From positions 1-10,000 of the forward strand of contig NZ_JAIWOI010000275.1 in NCBI RefSeq assembly GCF_020217005.1: a stretch of 10,000 nucleotides of DNA. Direction: 5' to 3'. Below are positions 8,672 through 10,000 of the stretch, in pieces. The number at the start of each line of letters is the position of its first letter. The first letter of the stretch is position 1. A program made the position numbers and the translations under genes. This DNA is from Rheinheimera sp. Its GTDB lineage: Bacteria; Pseudomonadota; Gammaproteobacteria; Enterobacterales; Alteromonadaceae. The notes under the pieces are model-generated. The model had not been told where the DNA came from. It made no database searches and saw nothing but the letters and a program-made list of their open reading frames with translations.

Positions 8672-9151
8672 TTATTTTTGAGGCATTACATATGTCTTAG
8701 AAAAAGAACTGGGCTTATCTGATTTAACAGGGCCATTAAAACGAGGAATGAAAGTAAAACTTTGATGCTGAATGGTAAGACGGGTAATGCCATCTTGTGG
8801 CATAGGAATGGATTCAATAGCGTTAGAAATAATCTGAGGTAGCTGCTGTTCAAAATCTCTGCCCATGGTGCAATCAGAGATTCTTAGCTTGGAAAGCTGG
8901 CGCTTATCAGTATCAATCTTGATAAATATGCCACATGACTTTCCCCTGTGATATTCGTGCAATGTAACACGACGGTGAATTTTTTCTAAAAGCGCTGAGG
9001 TATATCGTGTGCTATCAGTGGATACGCTTTTTTTAGAAGGCTTGTTTTCATAAAGCGTTTTGTCTTGAGGCGTATGAGGCTGACTAACGTAGTGTTGGGA
9101 AAAAACAGATACAGATGCTACTCCCAGGAGAAAGACAATTAATTTACGCAC
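8672..9151 (-). CDS. Small secreted protein with a TolA domain III-like C-terminal half
   Basis: 159 residues with a Sec signal peptide (Arg2-Lys3, hydrophobic 4-17, likely cleavage after S-Q at 18-19) and then a polar, Lys/Ser/Thr-rich linker (about 20-50). Residues 52-135 resemble the periplasmic C-terminal domain of TolA: G-K-S-C-G-I-F-I-K-I-D (70-80) against TolA G-K-T-C-T-L-R-I-K-L, then a helix ending A-I-E-S-I-P-M-P (111-118) against A-K-I-P-K-P, then a final strand. Cys73 and Cys94 could form a disulfide, though the second is not at the TolA position. Unlike TolA there is no membrane anchor or long helical stalk. The start is GTG: AAAGGG lies 8 nt upstream and in-frame stops lie just before it. 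The TolA likeness is by eye and tentative; other TonB/TolA-type folds are possible. Confidence 0.7.
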   Translation of the reverse strand: MRKLIVFLLGVASVSVFSQHYVSQPHTPQDKTLYENKPSKKSVSTDSTRYTSALLEKIHRRVTLHEYHRGKSCGIFIKIDTDKRQLSKLRISDCTMGRDFEQQLPQIISNAIESIPMPQDGITRLTIQHQSFTFIPRFNGPVKSDKPSSFSKTYVMPQK

Positions 9152-9182
9152 AATAGAGTCCCTTTATTAGTTACGTGAAAGT

Positions 9183-9212
9183 AATTTACTTCTGATTTAC
9201 CCATTTTGGCAA
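9183..9212 (-). promoter_or_regulatory. Predicted promoter of the secreted TolA-like protein gene
   Basis: On the minus strand: -35 TTGCCA (9207-9212), 18-bp spacer, -10 TAAATT (9183-9188). Transcription would start near 9176, 25 nt before the GTG. With the terminator at 9264-9279 upstream, the gene looks like a unit of its own. Prediction by eye. Confidence 0.35.
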
Positions 9213-9260
9213 GGTGCGAACGTAACACAGAATTGGATCTGTTCAGTTGCGCCAAAACAC

Positions 9261-9279
9261 AAAAGGCCCATTCGGGCCT
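9261..9279 (-). terminator. Intrinsic terminator of the Zot-like gene
   Basis: AGGCCC (9264-9269) / GGGCCT (9274-9279) with a 4-nt loop. On the minus strand the stem is followed by TTTGTGTTTT. It lies 35 nt after the stop codon of the Zot-like gene and separates it from the next minus-strand gene. Confidence 0.8.
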
Positions 9280-9314
9280 AATGAGTTTCTGTCGCTGGAG
9301 TATTTAAAAGCCGG

Positions 9315-10000
9315 TTACTTTGTTGAAAGTGAGGCTACAGCCTCTTTGTTGTCATACCGCTTTTCAAGCGGTAAGCAGGTGACATTGTGTCGAACGTTAT
9401 CAGCAGTTTTGACGGTAAGCACACATTCCCTGGGATGACTTAGCACTTTAAAGGGGCCGATATCAACAGGGTTATTGTCTTCATCAACCCAGTAATACTG
9501 AATTTCACGGCCAGCAATCATCACCGCAGAAAAGTAGAATTTAGAGGATTTTTTCTCATTGGGTTTAGTTTCGCCTTCAGAATTAGACTCTGAATTCGAT
9601 TTCAACGCACCAGAATCAGCCTCTGCTGGCTTTGGATAGTAATACTCATAAGGAGCCACTGGCTCAGCCGAACAAGAGCCATAGAGCGTTTTATAGGTCT
9701 GGTTACAGCTAAATAATCCTTTTCGCGGCTCTTCAGGTTGAAAAACCACTAGGGCATTCACTGCAAAGGCGGACAGTGCTGCCCCAATCAAAAAAGGCCA
9801 ATGTTTACCAAAGTTTTGCTGTTTAAGGTCATTTTTAAACTTCTCCCATTTGCTGATGTAGCGGCCATGCGTAAAGTAAGCTGGCAGCATCCGGCTAATT
9901 GCCTGTATTTCGTTATTCGCACTAAAGACTTGCTCAGTGTCATAGGCGTTGTAGAGGTGCTTGCCGTTGTACCACCAGCGGTCTACGGTCGGCGCATAGG
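9315..10000 (-). CDS. Zot/pI-like membrane protein, C-terminal part only
   Basis: The frame is open through the right edge, so the ATG at 9890 is internal and about 228 codons are visible. From the edge it reads D-R-W-W-Y-N-G-K-H-L-Y-N-A-Y-D-T, then M-L-P-A-Y-F-T-H-G-R-Y, a basic stretch, one membrane segment (bases 9741-9800), and a periplasmic tail with a Ser/Glu/Asn/Lys-rich linker and four Cys. The positive residues before the membrane segment place the N-terminus in the cytoplasm. This order, and the W-Y-N-G-K / Y-D-T / G-R-Y pattern, resemble the region after the ATPase domain of Zot-family proteins, the pI assembly ATPases of filamentous phages. The Walker motifs that would prove it lie outside the window. 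No ATPase feature is visible, so another single-pass membrane protein cannot be excluded. A terminator follows. Confidence 0.6.
   Translation of the reverse strand, partial: YAPTVDRWWYNGKHLYNAYDTEQVFSANNEIQAISRMLPAYFTHGRYISKWEKFKNDLKQQNFGKHWPFLIGAALSAFAVNALVVFQPEEPRKGLFSCNQTYKTLYGSCSAEPVAPYEYYYPKPAEADSGALKSNSESNSEGETKPNEKKSSKFYFSAVMIAGREIQYYWVDEDNNPVDIGPFKVLSHPRECVLTVKTADNVRHNVTCLPLEKRYDNKEAVASLSTK

Larger units (their letters stand above)
8291..10000. mobile_element. Possible end of an integrated filamentous-phage (inovirus-type) element
   Basis: This is an interpretation of several weak-to-moderate signals together: a Zot/pI-like C-terminus entering from the right edge, a small secreted protein just downstream of it with its own promoter, dif-like sequences next, and a change to A+T-rich sequence after the host terminator at 8290. 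In CTXphi and relatives, zot is followed by cargo genes and then by the Xer attachment site, the same order as here on the minus strand. The left boundary would be near 8304-8314 or 8447-8476. The other end, and the replication and coat genes, are outside the window. Confidence 0.4.

Noticed and set aside
9247..9438. A plus-strand 63-codon frame opposite the 3' end of the Zot-like gene.
   Set aside because: It begins with TTG, runs through the terminator hairpin of the Zot-like gene and is antisense to a better-supported coding region.

Overview
The window reads as chromosomal DNA of a gammaproteobacterium, probably of the Rheinheimera/Alishewanella/Shewanella kind. This is an inference from protein resemblance and from the gene order astC-astA-astD-DUF1338; no search was run. 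The part up to about 8290 looks like ordinary core metabolism. The right-hand 1.7 kb is visibly more A+T-rich, is built differently, and may be the end of an integrated filamentous (inovirus-type) phage.

Bases 1-373 hold the 3' end of a dienelactone-hydrolase-like gene (+). Bases 396-5083 (-) hold the arginine succinyltransferase (AST) catabolic cluster. Read in its own direction it is: succinylornithine/acetylornithine aminotransferase (astC/argD), arginine N-succinyltransferase (astA), succinylglutamate-semialdehyde dehydrogenase (astD, start overlapping the astA stop), then a DUF1338 / 2-oxoadipate dioxygenase-decarboxylase-like protein. astB and astE are not in the window and must lie elsewhere if the pathway is complete. 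A divergent Lrp/AsnC-family regulator (5238-5666, TTG start) sits across a 154-bp intergenic region that carries an inverted repeat over the astC -10 box; it is the obvious candidate regulator of the cluster.

Bases 5812-7500 (+) encode an NAD-type malic enzyme (maeA). Its leader has two GntR/FadR-type operator-like sequences, 64 bp centre to centre, one of them inside the promoter. Arginine breakdown yields glutamate and succinate, and malic enzyme draws C4 acids off to pyruvate, so the two units fit a shared role in amino-acid and organic-acid use. A 16-bp-stem terminator follows maeA. Next is a lipoprotein of unknown function with a long charged helical region (7661-8239), closed by another strong terminator.

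Bases 8291-8671 have no convincing protein gene. They hold a match to the XerC arm of dif, a fuller dif-like sequence with an 8-bp centre, a candidate small transcript ending in a textbook terminator, and a 27-bp imperfect palindrome. Beyond are two minus-strand genes. One is a small secreted protein whose C-terminal half resembles TolA domain III (8672-9151, GTG start, own promoter). The other is the C-terminal part of a single-pass membrane protein resembling the Zot/pI assembly proteins of filamentous phages (9315 to the window end). A secreted cargo protein between zot and the Xer attachment site is the layout of ctxAB in CTXphi. The phage interpretation is the most interesting idea here, but it remains a hypothesis.
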